Shown piece after piece: positions 1-10,817 of a stretch of DNA of 64,000 nt (position 1 is its first letter; every line of letters begins with the position of its first letter). Made by a program: the position numbers and the translations under genes. The stretch covers positions 40,890,539 to 40,954,538 of the forward strand of contig NC_065883.2 in the NCBI RefSeq assembly GCF_932274485.2, read 5' to 3'. The notes under the pieces were generated by a model that made no database searches, was not told where the DNA came from, and was given only the letters and a program-made list of their open reading frames with translations. This stretch comes from Patella vulgata. Its lineage: Eukaryota; Mollusca; Gastropoda; Patellidae.

Positions 1-800
1 GAAGTCAATCGGATGATAACTTAAGGGCCATAACTTTGGCAGTAATTATCGGAAATCGTTGAAAATCAATAGGAATCTTCGTCTCATGACCTCAAAGACT
101 GTGTATAAATTTAAACTCAATCGGATATTAACTTTAGCCTCTAGAGCATCCACAAGTTTTTTTGAAGTGATCAAGGGCCATAACTCTGGCAGTAAATATC
201 GGAAATCGCTGAAAATCAATAGGCTTCTTCGTCTCATGATCTTAAACACTGTCTATAAATTGAAAGTCAATCGGATATTAAATTTGGCCTCTAGAGCATC
301 CACAAGATTTTTCAAAGTGATCAAGGGCCATAACTCTGGCAGCAAATATTGGAAATCACTGAAAATCAATAGGCTTCTTCGTCTCATGACCTTAAACACT
401 GTGTATAAATTTAAAGTCAATCGAATATTAACTTTCGCTTCTAGAGCATCCACAAGATTTTTCAGAGTGATCAAGGGCCATAACTCTGGTAGTAATTATC
501 AGAAATCGCTGAAAACCAATAGGGTTCATCATCTTATGACCTTAAACACTGTGTATAAATTTAATGTCAATCGGATGTTAACTTTAGCCTCTAGAGCATC
601 CACAAGATTTTTTGAAGTGATCAAGGGCCATAACTCTGGCAGTAATTATCGGAAATCGTTGAAAATCAATAGGTTTCTTCGTCTCATGACCTTAAACATT
701 GCGTATAAATTTAAAGTCAATCGGATATTAACTTTGGCCATTAGAGCATCCACAAGAATTTTTGAAGTGATCAAGGGCCATAACTCTGGCAGTAATTATC
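1..800 (+). repeat. 150-bp satellite array (family A), ~5.3 units
   Basis: The motif 'agtgatcaagggccataact' recurs at 165, 315, 465, 615 and 765, an exact 150-bp period. Units differ by a few percent. Each holds GGCCATAACTCTGGCAGTAA, a TCTAGAGCATCCACAAG segment and CAATCGGATATTAACTTT. Because 150 is divisible by 3, one frame stays open for 260 codons (59-841) as a ~50-residue repeat; this is a by-product of the period, not a gene. The same family lies reversed at 8837-9385 and in 45300-47930, and diverged at 38100-39150. The array stops where the Penelope-like element begins. Confidence 0.95.
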
Positions 801-1123
801 ATTGTGTATACTCCACAACAACTTATCCATTAATCAATTAGTCAATTTTTAGGTTAATTGGTATTATTACTTATTAGCGTTCAATTAAATAGATTACCAT
901 TAGGTACACGTAATTAAGTTAGATCCCTGGTTTGTCAGCATTAACTGAGCATTGTTGTGTACATGTATATATTGTCCTGTCATATTTTCATTTTTTATCA
1001 TAGCTTGATAATGACTAGAGAAGCCTAGTTGAAATGTTGCTCAGTAAAAAGCAGTAATTGTATTCCATAGAATTGTGACCTGTATACTCTAGTTCAATTA
1101 CTAAATGCCATTGAAACAGTTTA
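801..1123 (+). repeat. 5' pLTR of the PLE
   Basis: A 323-bp direct repeat matching 4038-4360 almost base for base, from ATTGTGTA to AAACAGTTTA. It contains the hammerhead-like fold at 992-1050. The first ATG of the coding region (1105) lies inside its last 20 bases. Confidence 0.9.
992..1050 (+). ncRNA. hammerhead-ribozyme-like motif, 5' pLTR copy
   Basis: Same fold as 4229-4287: outer arms TTTTTA/TAAAAA, inner helix AGC/GCT, core TTGATAA, stem II GACTAG/CTAGTT (one G-U pair), then GAAA and the putative cleavage triplet GTT. The 3' copy has GTC. Two core positions differ from the hammerhead consensus CUGAUGA, so activity is uncertain. Confidence 0.4.
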
Positions 1124-3311
1124 TCAGACATCAGTATGTAGATGTGGCAGTCAAACTCATTGATCAGATACGAAGAACAGAAGGAAAATATGTACATGTA
1201 TGTAATAATCTTGCGTTCTTGATGCGATGCAGGGATGCCGATATAGTACCCAAGGGCCTAATTATCAAATCACCAATCACCTCACCTGCTGCATCGAAAA
1301 TACTCGCCAAAGCAAGCAAATGCTTGGTTCGCGAGAGGATCCAGCACAATAGAAATGAGAAGCACCGCTTATTCACTCTTTCTGAACAACAGCGTATTCA
1401 GCTCCAATCCATACTGTCTCCTAAGGTTATGACACAGTGAGAGAAAAACAAATCAGTTCGAATGCCCTGTTGGATGGAACTGTCAGAAAGCGGCAGGTGG
1501 ATAAATTCAACAACCTCAGATCCTCATTACCACAGCGTCCAGTTTCAAATAGTACCAGACAATCAAGAGAAGAATACTTAACAAAAACAGTAGTCAACCT
1601 TAGTGATCGAGACTTAAACGATGACGAAATTACCATTCTATCAAGGGGATTAAAGTTTGCACCAACCACAAAGTCCCTGAACCATGACACCTATATTGTC
1701 AACATTGAGAAAGGATTACGTCAACTCGCTCCAGGTGGTAAAGTCGATTACCTAAGGCACCAAATAACTGAAATACTGGCAAAGGCATCCACCAAGCAGC
1801 AGACGACTAATGTTTTCCGCCAAGAAAGGAAAGCCCTCAATGACCTAAAAGACGACAGATCTAACACAATTGTTTCCGCCGACAAGGGAAAGCAACAGTC
1901 ATCATGAATACTCACAAGTACCTCACAACGGTCAACGGTTTACTCCGAGATCCAGCAACATATAGAAGAATCCGCAAAGACCCAACAAACGCGCTCAAGG
2001 ACAGCCATGAAAACTTGCTTAAAAAACTAAAAGAAGACAAACAGATCTCTGAAGCTCTCTATTACAAGCTCAGACCAAACCATCCTTGACCACCTTATGC
2101 CAGGGCTACTATAAAAATCCATAAAAAACCCATGAAAGCCCATCTGCTGGTGTGTTCTCAAGATTCAGTCTTCTACAACACAGCCCAATATTTATCAAAA
2201 CTACTTTCCTCACTTGGCACAACTGCATCGTCCTTCATCAAAGATTCAGGTGAATTCTGTGAGAAACTGCAGAATATTCAAAACCCCGGGAGGATGGTCT
2301 CATATGATGTTGTAGATTTGTTTACAAATGTACCAAGGGAAGAGGTCCTGAAGATTCTACGCAAGGGCATAGAAAGTTTAGACAACCTACTAGAGACTTC
2401 CCTATCAACAGACAACATCATACTCTTGTTGAAACAATGCATCAATTCAACATATTTCTCCTGGGGTGACGATTTTTACGAACAGACCAATGGATTACCT
2501 ATGGGAAGCCCCCTCTCCCCTTTAATTTCAGAAATATTTTTAACTGATTTAGAGGAGAAGGCGCTTCAAACATCCACCGTAACCCCAACATGCTTCTTTA
2601 GGCAAGTGGATGATACCTTTGTTATTATCAGAAACACTGTTACAACAGCTCAACAGGCAACACCCACGTATAAAATTCACAATGGAAACCGAAAATGATA
2701 ACCAACTACCCTTCCTCGATGTTTGTGTATCTAAAACCAACAACTCGATCCATACCAGTGTCTATAGGAAACCAACCCACACCGACCAATACATTCACTT
2801 CAAATCTAATCACCCGAATAGCGTCAAATCGGCCACAATTTCAACTCTGGTGAACCGTGCGAAAAAGATATGTGATCCTGAGAGCCTCTCCAAGGAAATT
2901 GATCATCTCAAACATGTCTTCACAAATTTCAACGGCTATCCAGGGAAGTTTGTGACAAACACCATCAACAAGACCCTGTTGGCGAGTGCAGCTAAACCCA
3001 AAACCCCGACTGCCCCAGTCAGAATCTTCCTTCCTTTCAACGGCAAAGTCCCCTACCAAATCAAACGGCTACTAATGCAACAACCAGAAATAGATGTAAC
3101 TTTCACAAAAAGCTACAGCACTAAAGATATATTAAGAGCCAATGGTAAACAAAATCCTACACAACCACCACAACCAAAGGGATGTGTTTATCAAATAGTA
3201 TGCAATTGTGGGATTACATACATCGGGGAGACAAAGCGACCATTAAATAAAAGGATAGATGACCACAAGTCGAAAGCAACCACCAACAACTCAGCTGTAG
3301 CTGAACATTAG
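1105..3311 (+). pseudogene. PLE coding region: N-terminal domain, reverse transcriptase, GIY-YIG endonuclease (decayed)
   Basis: Read as separate pieces in order. There is a PLE-type N-terminal region (NLSDRDLNDDEITILSRGLK near 1600). Reverse-transcriptase blocks follow: motif A SYDVVDLFTNVP near 2300, motif B GLPMGSPLSP near 2500, motif C FRQVDDTFVI near 2600, and LPFLDVCVSK near 2710. A GIY-YIG start, CVYQIVCNCGITYIGETKR, lies near 3190-3240. In this family the RT copies the element's RNA at a chromosomal nick and the GIY-YIG domain is the nuclease. The region is broken in about four places and is treated as a fossil. VDD in motif C, in place of the commoner Y/F-x-D-D, is what the sequence shows here. 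Confidence 0.88.
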
Positions 3312-4034
3312 AACTCCAACCGTCGCCACAGAGTCCAATGGTCCAACGTAAAACCACTATGCAAGAATATAAGCAACAAGAGAGCGCGCCGATTGCATGA
3401 AGCCATTCAAAAATGACGACACAAACCAACGATGAACAGAGATCAAGGATTGTTCCTCCCCAGGGTGTATGATATTCTTATCACATAATCAAGGCTAAGC
3501 ATAATTCTTCTTTTTTCTTTTTTAATCATATTTAAACCTTATCAATATTCCAGTAATAATTTTAAGTTTGTAATAACCATCAAAATTTTCAAAAATGATA
3601 ACTAATAATTCCCCACTATTTTGCTTTTCAGGCATTTTTGCTTTTCAGGCCTGCGGTTATTGTAATTTAATGCACTCAATAGTTCTAACCCTGCCTTTCT
3701 ACATCACTATAACATCCAGTCAAGTACCACTCAATATTTTAAATTGTCAGCCTTCAAGGGACATTGATCAATTGTGCAGTCATTGTTCTAAGGGTTTTTC
3801 GTATATCAGTAGAATCACTCGCATCAACATGCACATATCAATTATTTTTGTTATAACACCAATCAAATCTCATCTTCTTGGGATGTTGTCATTATCAAAA
3901 CCTCATCAAATCGTTGTAAATACTCCACAACAATCTATTCTTTTATCATTTGTGTTTATTTCAGTGAAAGGGGTCGTTGATAACATTTCATCAATTTTCA
4001 TTGTTTTCAATGTTTGTATTATTAAAACCCACTA
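3312..4034 (+). other. PLE 3' non-coding segment
   Basis: AT-rich stretch between the endonuclease region and the 3' pLTR. A 146-codon open stretch (3595-4035) has no recognisable domain and runs to the pLTR edge; I regard it as chance. Confidence 0.6.
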
Positions 4035-4037
4035 ATC

Positions 4038-4360
4038 ATTGTGTACACTCCACAACAACTTATCCATTAATCAATTAGTCAATTTTTAGGTTAATTGGTA
4101 TTATTACTTATTAGCGTTCAATTGAATAGATTATCATTAGGTACACGTAATTAAGTTAGATCCCTGGTTTGTCAGCATTAACTGAGCATTGTTGTGTACA
4201 TGTATATATTGTCCTGTCATATTTTCATTTTTTATCATAGCTTGATAATGACTAGAGAAGCCTAGTCGAAACGTCGCTCAGTAAAAAGCAGTAATTGTAT
4301 TCCATAGAATTGTGACCTGTATACTCTAGTTCAATTACTAAATGCCATTGAAACAGTTTA
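4038..4360 (+). repeat. 3' pLTR of the PLE
   Basis: Direct repeat of 801-1123. The few differences include C for T at the putative ribozyme cleavage triplet and a fully paired stem II, so this copy is nearer the hammerhead consensus. Confidence 0.9.
4229..4287 (+). ncRNA. hammerhead-ribozyme-like motif, 3' pLTR copy
   Basis: Seen: TTTTTA (4229-4234) pairs with TAAAAA (4282-4287), and AGC (4239-4241) with GCT (4276-4278), leaving an internal loop TCAT/CAG, as in a type I helix I. Core TTGATAA (4242-4248) is followed by one extra T, then stem II GACTAG/CTAGTC (4250-4255/4262-4267), GAAA (4268-4271), C, and GTC (4273-4275). Helix III is almost absent, as described for PLE hammerheads. The consensus core is CUGAUGA. 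C3 to U and G8 to A both differ, but 3 and 8 pair in the folded ribozyme, so the change is compensatory in form. Known: PLE pLTRs carry hammerheads. Whether this one cleaves is not known. Confidence 0.5.
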
Positions 4361-5734
4361 ACATCGTCTTATGTATGCAATGAATTCTCCTCTGATTTCT
4401 GAGAGAGGTAAGTCATGTGACATAAACATGACCTGGTTTGATCAAATTTTTATAGCAGCGCATTCCTTGGCAATTACAATGTTTGAGAAGGATTTGAAGC
4501 AAAATTATGACAAATTAATTAGTTTGAATATGTTTTTAGTTCATATATACCATTAAATCACCCAGTTTGTACACTGGCCAGTAGCTTCAGAATTTAATGC
4601 CACTGAATGTGTAGAAATGTTCTTTTCTACACCGAGAAGGCCAAATCAAATACAGTGCCTTATAAAATGTAGTGCCCAGCTCCAGGAAATATATTTGGCG
4701 CAAATTGGCCAGAGTACTGTACCGACATGGAAATGCCATAAAACAACATTCATTCATTCAAGTAATATAAAAAAAACTAAGACACGTTATTTAATTGTTA
4801 ATGTTAATTGTTTATTTGTTATGGGGGGGGGGGGGGGTGGATGGCTGAATGGTTAGCACCTGTGCGCTGTATCATAAAGTCATGATTTTATCTGTTGGAA
4901 AAAATCTGAAAAAAATCTTGGGGGGGGGGGGGGAGCGCCAGTGTTATGGGGGCCAAAATTGGGTGAAAATTGTGGTCTCTAGAGGGTCCACAACCTTGAT
5001 ATATCATTTTCAGGTGGATGTATATTGTTGTCGCTTGGTCAGCTGGGCTTTAGGACGACTTGAGAAAAGCCCCAACATTTTTGGCTAGATTTTTGAAAAA
5101 TATATTTTCCAATTATGGATCTTTGTTTCTGGTAAGATTTAGCTATGTAACTGATGACCATATAAAAAGCCCCATTTTTAAGGTGTGGTTGGACAAACTT
5201 TAGAGCGATCTGACTTGGGAAAATTCACCAAATTTTTGGTTAGATTTTGAAAATTATATTTACCAAGTCTGGATCTTTGTTTCTGGTAAGTTTCAGTCAT
5301 GTAACAGATGACCATATTATTAGCCCCGTGGCCTGATATTGGGTGTGGTCTGACTTGGGGAAAGCCCTGGAAATTTTGGTTAGATTTGTGAAATATTTAC
5401 TCAGACTATGGATACCATTGTCCCTAGACAGTATCAGCCATGTAACATAACCTAATTTTAGGCACCTTGGGGGCTACTTTAAGGTGCTGCTGCGGCTATA
5501 CACCGAGTATACATGACTCGAAATGTTCGCCTGTCTACTTATCGCCAACAGACGATTTTTTCGTCTGACAGGTGGCCATTAAAACTACCTGTCGCTTGCG
5601 ACGGGTGGACTAAATTTTACTTGATGTTCAGTAAATTGACTTATATCTACGTCACATACATTTAATTATTCGTTTCTAAATGCAAGAGAAAGCCGCCATT
5701 TACACTGTTAACATTTCGCTCTGTCGTAGGCAAC
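4361..5734. repeat. non-coding: poly-G tracts, 331-bp-satellite relic, ~155-165-bp tandem repeat
   Basis: No gene seen. Runs of G lie at 4822-4836 and 4920-4933. Positions 4965-5040 match the end of a 331-bp-satellite unit running into 'gtggatgtatattgttgtcg', the hairpin-end signature of those elements. Positions 5045-5460 hold about three diverged units of ~155-165 bp, each with GGATCTTTGTTTCTGGTAAG or a decayed form and 'agccatgtaac'. Positions 5460-5734 are unassigned. Confidence 0.6.
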
Positions 5735-6670
5735 AGTTACCTCCAGTTTGGTATGGAGGTATATTAGATTCAAATTTCTAACGTGCTATCGTCTAATTTC
5801 TAACTTCTGTTCATGTAATTTTTAACTTCTATTCATGTAATTTCTAACTTCTATTTGTGTAATTTTTAAATTTTTAAATTAAGACAATATATAATCCAAC
5901 TTCTTTATTTGTTCGGTGTAAATTTCATCTTATTTCTATTATTTAGACGAAAAACGTCTTCTTCATTGATGCCATCAACGAATTTAGAATTTTTACACTT
6001 CTGCCTAGCAACCATCATTATGAAGTCGTTTGGTATCGCCACTGCGTGCTCATTTGGTGATTGCGCACCTGGTCAGGATCATTATGTTGATGCACCATAC
6101 AGTGTGCTATGAGGGAAATTTTGCCCGGACACCGGCACTACGCTCTACTCTTGTATCGAATTTCATCTGTCAAGAGATGCGGTTCGACGACCACTCGAGA
6201 CAAACTATGCCATTTCGTGACTAACATATGGTTCAATTTTATTTCAATAATTCGCTTGCGAGTAGTGGTCTAGCAGTGGGAGGAAACTGTAGGACCCTAC
6301 TCCTTTTCACGTACAACCACCGAACCAATCCTGAAATTGAAAACAACATCGAGTCGTCTGTATCAAATTGAGCACACGGTGGCGACACCAAACAACGTCA
6401 TAATGATGGTTGCTAAATAGAAGTATCAAAATTCTAAATTTGTTTGACTTTCATGCTTAACATGTAAAGCGACAACAAAGTAGACATTTTTCGTCTTCAT
6501 AATAGAAATAAGATGAAACAGAATTAAAATTTACAAGGAACAAATAAAGAAGTTGGATTATATGTTGTCTTAATTTAGAAATTAAATGAATAGAAGTTAG
6601 AAATTACACGAATAGAAGTTAGAAATTAGACGATAGCATGTTAGAATTTTGAATCTAATATACCGCCATA
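5735..6670. repeat. fold-back: ~325-bp inverted repeat with SINE fragment in the spacer
   Basis: The left arm (about 5735-6060) and right arm (about 6345-6670) are reverse complements, with mismatches. Both include a small minisatellite (TCTAACTTCTATTCATGTAA and relatives), the 'acttctttatttgttc' segment and 'accatcattatga'. The ~285-bp spacer includes 6085-6230, which resembles the minus-strand SINE at 25834-26205 (GTGCTATGAGGGAAATTTTG). No terminal duplication was seen. Confidence 0.8.
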
Positions 6671-6887
6671 GTTTGGAAGTAGACAATTTTATAACAATGA
6701 ATTTCACACCATCTACGCTTGTTTTCATCTGCTTGACACTAGTTTATAGCATTATGAAGTATTATATCAAAATAAATTAAAACGCACCCCCCAAATCATC
6801 TAAAATAGTTCTATTGTAACGACACCACAGTAAATATAGTGGTAGCTGGAATGGAAAGGCACACGGCTCATTGCCTGGTGTATTTAA
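6671..6887. other. unassigned AT-rich spacer
   Basis: No gene, satellite unit or inverted repeat was recognised between the fold-back and the next satellite element. Confidence 0.5.
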
Positions 6888-8834
6888 TCATTTAAAGATA
6901 GGTTGCCAGGCAACCAAACATACGCCCACAGCACCTAAATTGTCCGGGAAGTCAACAATAGTTGTCGCATATTTTTACTTTTATTGGTAATGAAACACTA
7001 AAATCTGATTAAGAGTAACAACTCATGAAGTAATTATCAAAAAACCATTAGAATTTTGTCTGTCAGTTTTGGGACGATTTTCACGAAATTCGAACTCAGT
7101 CGTCCTTAGGGTTTAACGGTGATATAATAATACGTTTTTTTAAATTGGATAAAAATTATGGCCTCTATAGGGTCCACAAGCTAAAAACGCGATTTTCGTA
7201 CAATCAGGGGCCATAATTCATGAAGTTACGGTCCGATATGTGCGAATATCGACATGAACCGGGATCTTTGGGTTATAAACTTATATTTCAAGTTTCAACA
7301 AAATCGGGTAAAAATTGTGACCTCTATAGGGTCCACAACCTTGATATACCATATTTTTACGCTATTTGAGAACGAAGAGCGGCCATTTTGTCTGTCAGTT
7401 TTAGGCCGATTTTCACGAAATTCAAACTCAGTCGTCCTTTGGGTGTAACAGTGATATGATAATACAGTTTTTTTAATCGGATAAAAATTATGACCTCTAT
7501 TGGGTCCACAAGCTAACCAGCGGCTGCCAGGCAAGATACGCCCACATTTTCGAGAGATGGATAGAGAACAAGCTAACAAGAAAGTGATTTTTCCTACAAT
7601 CAAGGGCCATAATTCAGGATATTACAATTCGATATGCGCATATATCGAAAGGAACTGAGATCTTTGTGTTATAAACTTACATTTCAAGTTTCAACAAAAT
7701 CGGATAAAAATTGTGACCTCTATAGGGTCCACAACCTTGATATACCATATTTTTACGCTATTTGAGAACGAACGGCGGCCATTTTGTCTGTCAACTTTGG
7801 GGCGATTTTCACAAAATTCAAACTCAACTGTCCTTAGGGTGGAACGGTAATATAATAATACGTTTTTTTAAATCGGATAAAAATTATGACCTCTAATGGG
7901 TCCACAAGCTAAAAACAATTTTTCGTACAATCAGGGGCCATAATTCAGGAAGTTACGGTCCGATATGGGCAAATATTGAAAGGAACCGAGATCTTTGGGT
8001 TATAAACTTATATTTCAAGTTTCAACAAAATCGGATAAAAATTGTGACCTCTATAGGGTCCACAACCTTGATATACCATATTTTTACACTATTTGAGAAT
8101 GAACGGCGGCCATTTTGTCTGTCAATTTTGGGCCGATTTTCATGAAATTCAAACTCAGTCGTCCTTAGGGTGTAACGGTGATATAATAATACGTTTTTTT
8201 AAATCGGATAAAAATTATGACCTCTATAGGGTCCACAAGCTAAAAACGCGATTTTTCGTACAATCAGAGGCCATAATTCAGGAAATTACGGTCCGATATG
8301 CGCGAATATCGAAAGGAACCGAGATCTTTGGGTTATAGACTTACATTTCAAGTTTCAACAAAATTGGATAAAAATTGTGACCTCTATAGGGTCCACAACC
8401 TTGATATACCATATTTTTACGCTATTTGAGATATGGGCAAATATTGAAAGGAACCGAGATCTTTGGGTTATAAACTTATATTTCAAGTTTCAACAAAATC
8501 GGATAAAAATTGTGACCTCTATAGGGTCCACAACCTTGATATACCATTTTCTTACGCTATTTGAGAACGAACGGCGGCCATTTTGTCTGTCAATTTTAGA
8601 CCGATTTTCATGAAATTCGAATTCAGTCGTCCCTAGGGTGTAACGGTGATATAATAACACGTTTTTTTAAATCGGGTAAAAATTATGACTTCTATAGGGT
8701 CCACAAGCTAAAAACGTGATTTTTCATAGAATCAGGGGTCATAATTCAGGAAGTTACGGTCCGATATGCACGAATATCGAAAGGAACCGAGATCTTTGGG
8801 TTATAAACTTACATTTCAAATGTGGGCGTATAAA
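6888..8834 (+). mobile_element. satellite-bearing non-autonomous element with 331-bp units (family B), Helentron/'pearl'-like
   Basis: The left end contains the palindrome GGTTGCCAGGCAACC, then CATACGCCCACAGCACC and a 'gtcaacaatagttgtcgcat' segment. The core has about five ~331-bp units, each with two diverged ~166-bp halves: 'ggccattttgtctgtca' at about 7380, 7776, 8108 and 8577, and 'ggtccacaagctaaaaa' halves between. The right end is ATGTGGGCGTATAAAAA (8820-8836). ATACGCCCACA and TGTGGGCGTAT are reverse complements, giving inverted ends. A second internal end (7510-7570) shows that an earlier copy is embedded. No transposase. Class by analogy with mollusc pearl/HINE elements. Confidence 0.75.
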
Positions 8835-8836
8835 AA

Positions 8837-9385
8837 TCTTGTTGACGCTCTAGAAGGCAAAGTTAATATCCGATTGACTTTAAATATATACAGTGTTTAA
8901 GGTCATGAGACGAAGAAGCCTATTTAGTTTCAGCGATTTCCGATAATTACTGCCAGAGTTATGGCCCTTGATTACTTTGAAAAATCTTGTGGACGCTCTA
9001 GAGGCTAAAGTTAATATCCGATTCAGTTTAAATTTATACACAGTGTTTAAGGTCATGAGACGAAGAAGTTTATTCATTTTCAGCGATTTTCGATAATTAT
9101 TGCCAGAGTTATGGCCCTTGATCACTTCAAAAAATCTTCTAAATGCTCTAGAGGCTAAAGTTAATATCTGATTGACTTTAAATTGATACAGAGTGTCTGA
9201 GGTCATGAGACGAAGAATCTTATTGATTTTCAATGATTTCCGATAATTACTGCTAAAGTTATGGCCCTTGATCACTTGTGACCCTCTAGACGCTAAAGTT
9301 ATCATCCGATTGACTTCAGATTCATACACAGAGTTTAAGTTCTCGAGACGAACAAGTATATTGATTTTCAATGAATTTTTATGAC
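8837..9385 (-). repeat. 150-bp satellite (family A), ~3.6 units, reversed
   Basis: Reverse complement of the 1-800 array: 'ttatggcccttgatcac' recurs at ~150-bp steps. It is fused directly to the hairpin end of the 331-bp element at 8834-8840. Confidence 0.92.
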
Positions 9386-9439
9386 TTGAACAGCTAAATC
9401 CATGATGTTAAAAGTTTCCTATACTAAACGTTAGCATGG

Positions 9440-9615
9440 GGCAGAACTTTATAAAAACCAAACAAATTCTAATGGTTTTCTGACAATTACTTAATGAGTT
9501 GTTACTCTTAATCAGATTTTAATGTATTATAAATGTTTCATTACCGAAAAAAGTAAAAATATGTGCTAACTCTTGTTGACTGCCCGGACGATTTTGGTGA
9601 CTTTAGTCTATTTGA
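9440..9615 (-). repeat. inverted copy of the 6938-7060 element end
   Basis: Reverse complement of the left-end segment, including TTACTTAATGAGTTGTTACT and 'ctcttgttgactgcccgga'. With 6938-7060 it makes a >100-bp inverted repeat around the whole 6.9-9.6 kb block, so the B and A arrays sit between two inverted ends of one family. Confidence 0.85.
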
Positions 9616-10178
9616 ACACCGTACTGCACAATATATTTTTTTAGTATTTACATGTCAGATCTCATTCAAGGATTGCCAATTTTCTATAAATTTATGTGTT
9701 GCGTGTACAATAGGCCTATAGTTATTTTCAGGTACCGTAAAGGTATCATAATCTGAATCCCTCATAGAATGATATAAATTTTGATTTTATTTGTAAGCGA
9801 TGCTTACAATTATACCCGTCGTTCACCTTTAAAGCATTTTAGCGACGGTAATATGATACATATGGCGAAATGATTTCTTGTGTTTTCGACCAGTGGTGAT
9901 GATATAATTTGAAATAATGATATCCGGTCGGCATGCTTTTGCCGTATATGAAGGATCTGTCGGCCATTTTGATTACATGTATTACCATTTTTTTTAAGAC
10001 GAAACGAAACATCAAATAATCACCGCTTAGATTAATCAGTAGGAGTAAATAATGACTTGAGATAGGCTTTATATACATCATGGCAATTATCAATCAACTA
10101 ATCTTTAATCCAAGACAACTGATTAGTATTAGTCATTAGCGCAATCCGGATTATCAGCCAGTTGATTAATTTATAGTT
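9616..10178. other. unassigned intron-like sequence
   Basis: AT-rich, no satellite unit or coding signature seen. It lies downstream of the ARID4 exon in transcript direction and is probably intron. Confidence 0.5.
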
Positions 10179-10378
10179 TTCAGCCACGTGATTGACACTC
10201 GATCATTTAATGGTTAATCCAAGATAAATGCAATTAGAATTTTTTTCCGCCAGTTCTCAAAAAGAATCGCCAGTATTCAGCCACATGATTGACACTCAAT
10301 CAATTAATGGTAAATACAGGATAAATACAATTAGAATTTTAAGATTTTTTTCAGCGAGTTCTCAAAAAGAATCGCCAA
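10179..10378. repeat. ~100-bp tandem duplication
   Basis: Two copies of a segment running from 'cagccacgtgattgacactc' through 'ttctcaaaaagaatcgcc' (10179-10276 and 10277-10378), with small changes. Confidence 0.8.
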
Positions 10379-10817
10379 AATCAAACTTTAATCGCCACTT
10401 TCATATTTTTATCGCAAATTGCAACTTTGGCAAATGACAGCGTGAGCCCTGGTCGTGATGGACCAATTTACGAAATGTAGCTAAACCTTGTTTCAGACAC
10501 TCTTTGATCTTTTGGAAGCAACCAGAACCTGTTTCAACAGGATAATTCTACAAATGAATAAGTAAGATAAGGATTGGGACTTGCACCTTCCATTTCTATG
10601 ATAAACAGGTATAGTGGTGGTTACACCACTAATACTTGGGGAATGTGTTCCAGTCGGTCAATATCTACTGTTCTGCTGAAAAGTCGCCGTCAGTTCGTAA
10701 TGCTGACGAGTGGGTACCTTTCTTAGCTTTGCAAGTACACTTAATACAGTAACAGTGTTGATATATTATCCCCTCGTTCACTACACAGTCATTAAAGTTC
10801 ATTTCATTGTTACCTAC

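Larger units (their letters stand above)
798..4360 (+). mobile_element. Penelope-like retroelement (PLE) with GIY-YIG endonuclease and pLTRs
   Basis: Two 323-bp direct repeats (801-1123 and 4038-4360, nearly identical) flank a coding region with PLE-type reverse transcriptase followed by a GIY-YIG endonuclease. This is the standard layout of endonuclease-positive Penelope-like elements, where the direct repeats are called pLTRs and are not retroviral LTRs. The coding part is decayed, with a few breaks. The 3' non-coding part (3312-4034) holds no recognised domain. Its left end abuts the 150-bp satellite; no target-site duplication was found. Confidence 0.9.

Noticed and set aside
59-841. 260-codon open frame with a ~50-residue repeat
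   Set aside because: It is the 150-bp satellite read in one frame; 150 is divisible by 3, so stops are avoided in all units together. No domain, no start context, and it runs into the PLE pLTR.
3595-4035. 146-codon open frame downstream of the PLE endonuclease
   Set aside because: No recognised domain, low-complexity hydrophobic composition, and it lies in the element's 3' non-coding part.
801-4360. Reading the 323-bp direct repeats as retroviral-type LTRs
   Set aside because: The coding region is PLE reverse transcriptase plus GIY-YIG, with no gag, protease or integrase; the repeats are PLE pLTRs.
4835-4880. tRNA-like A box (TGGCTGAATGG) after a poly-G run
   Set aside because: No B box follows at the right distance and no repeat copy supports a SINE.
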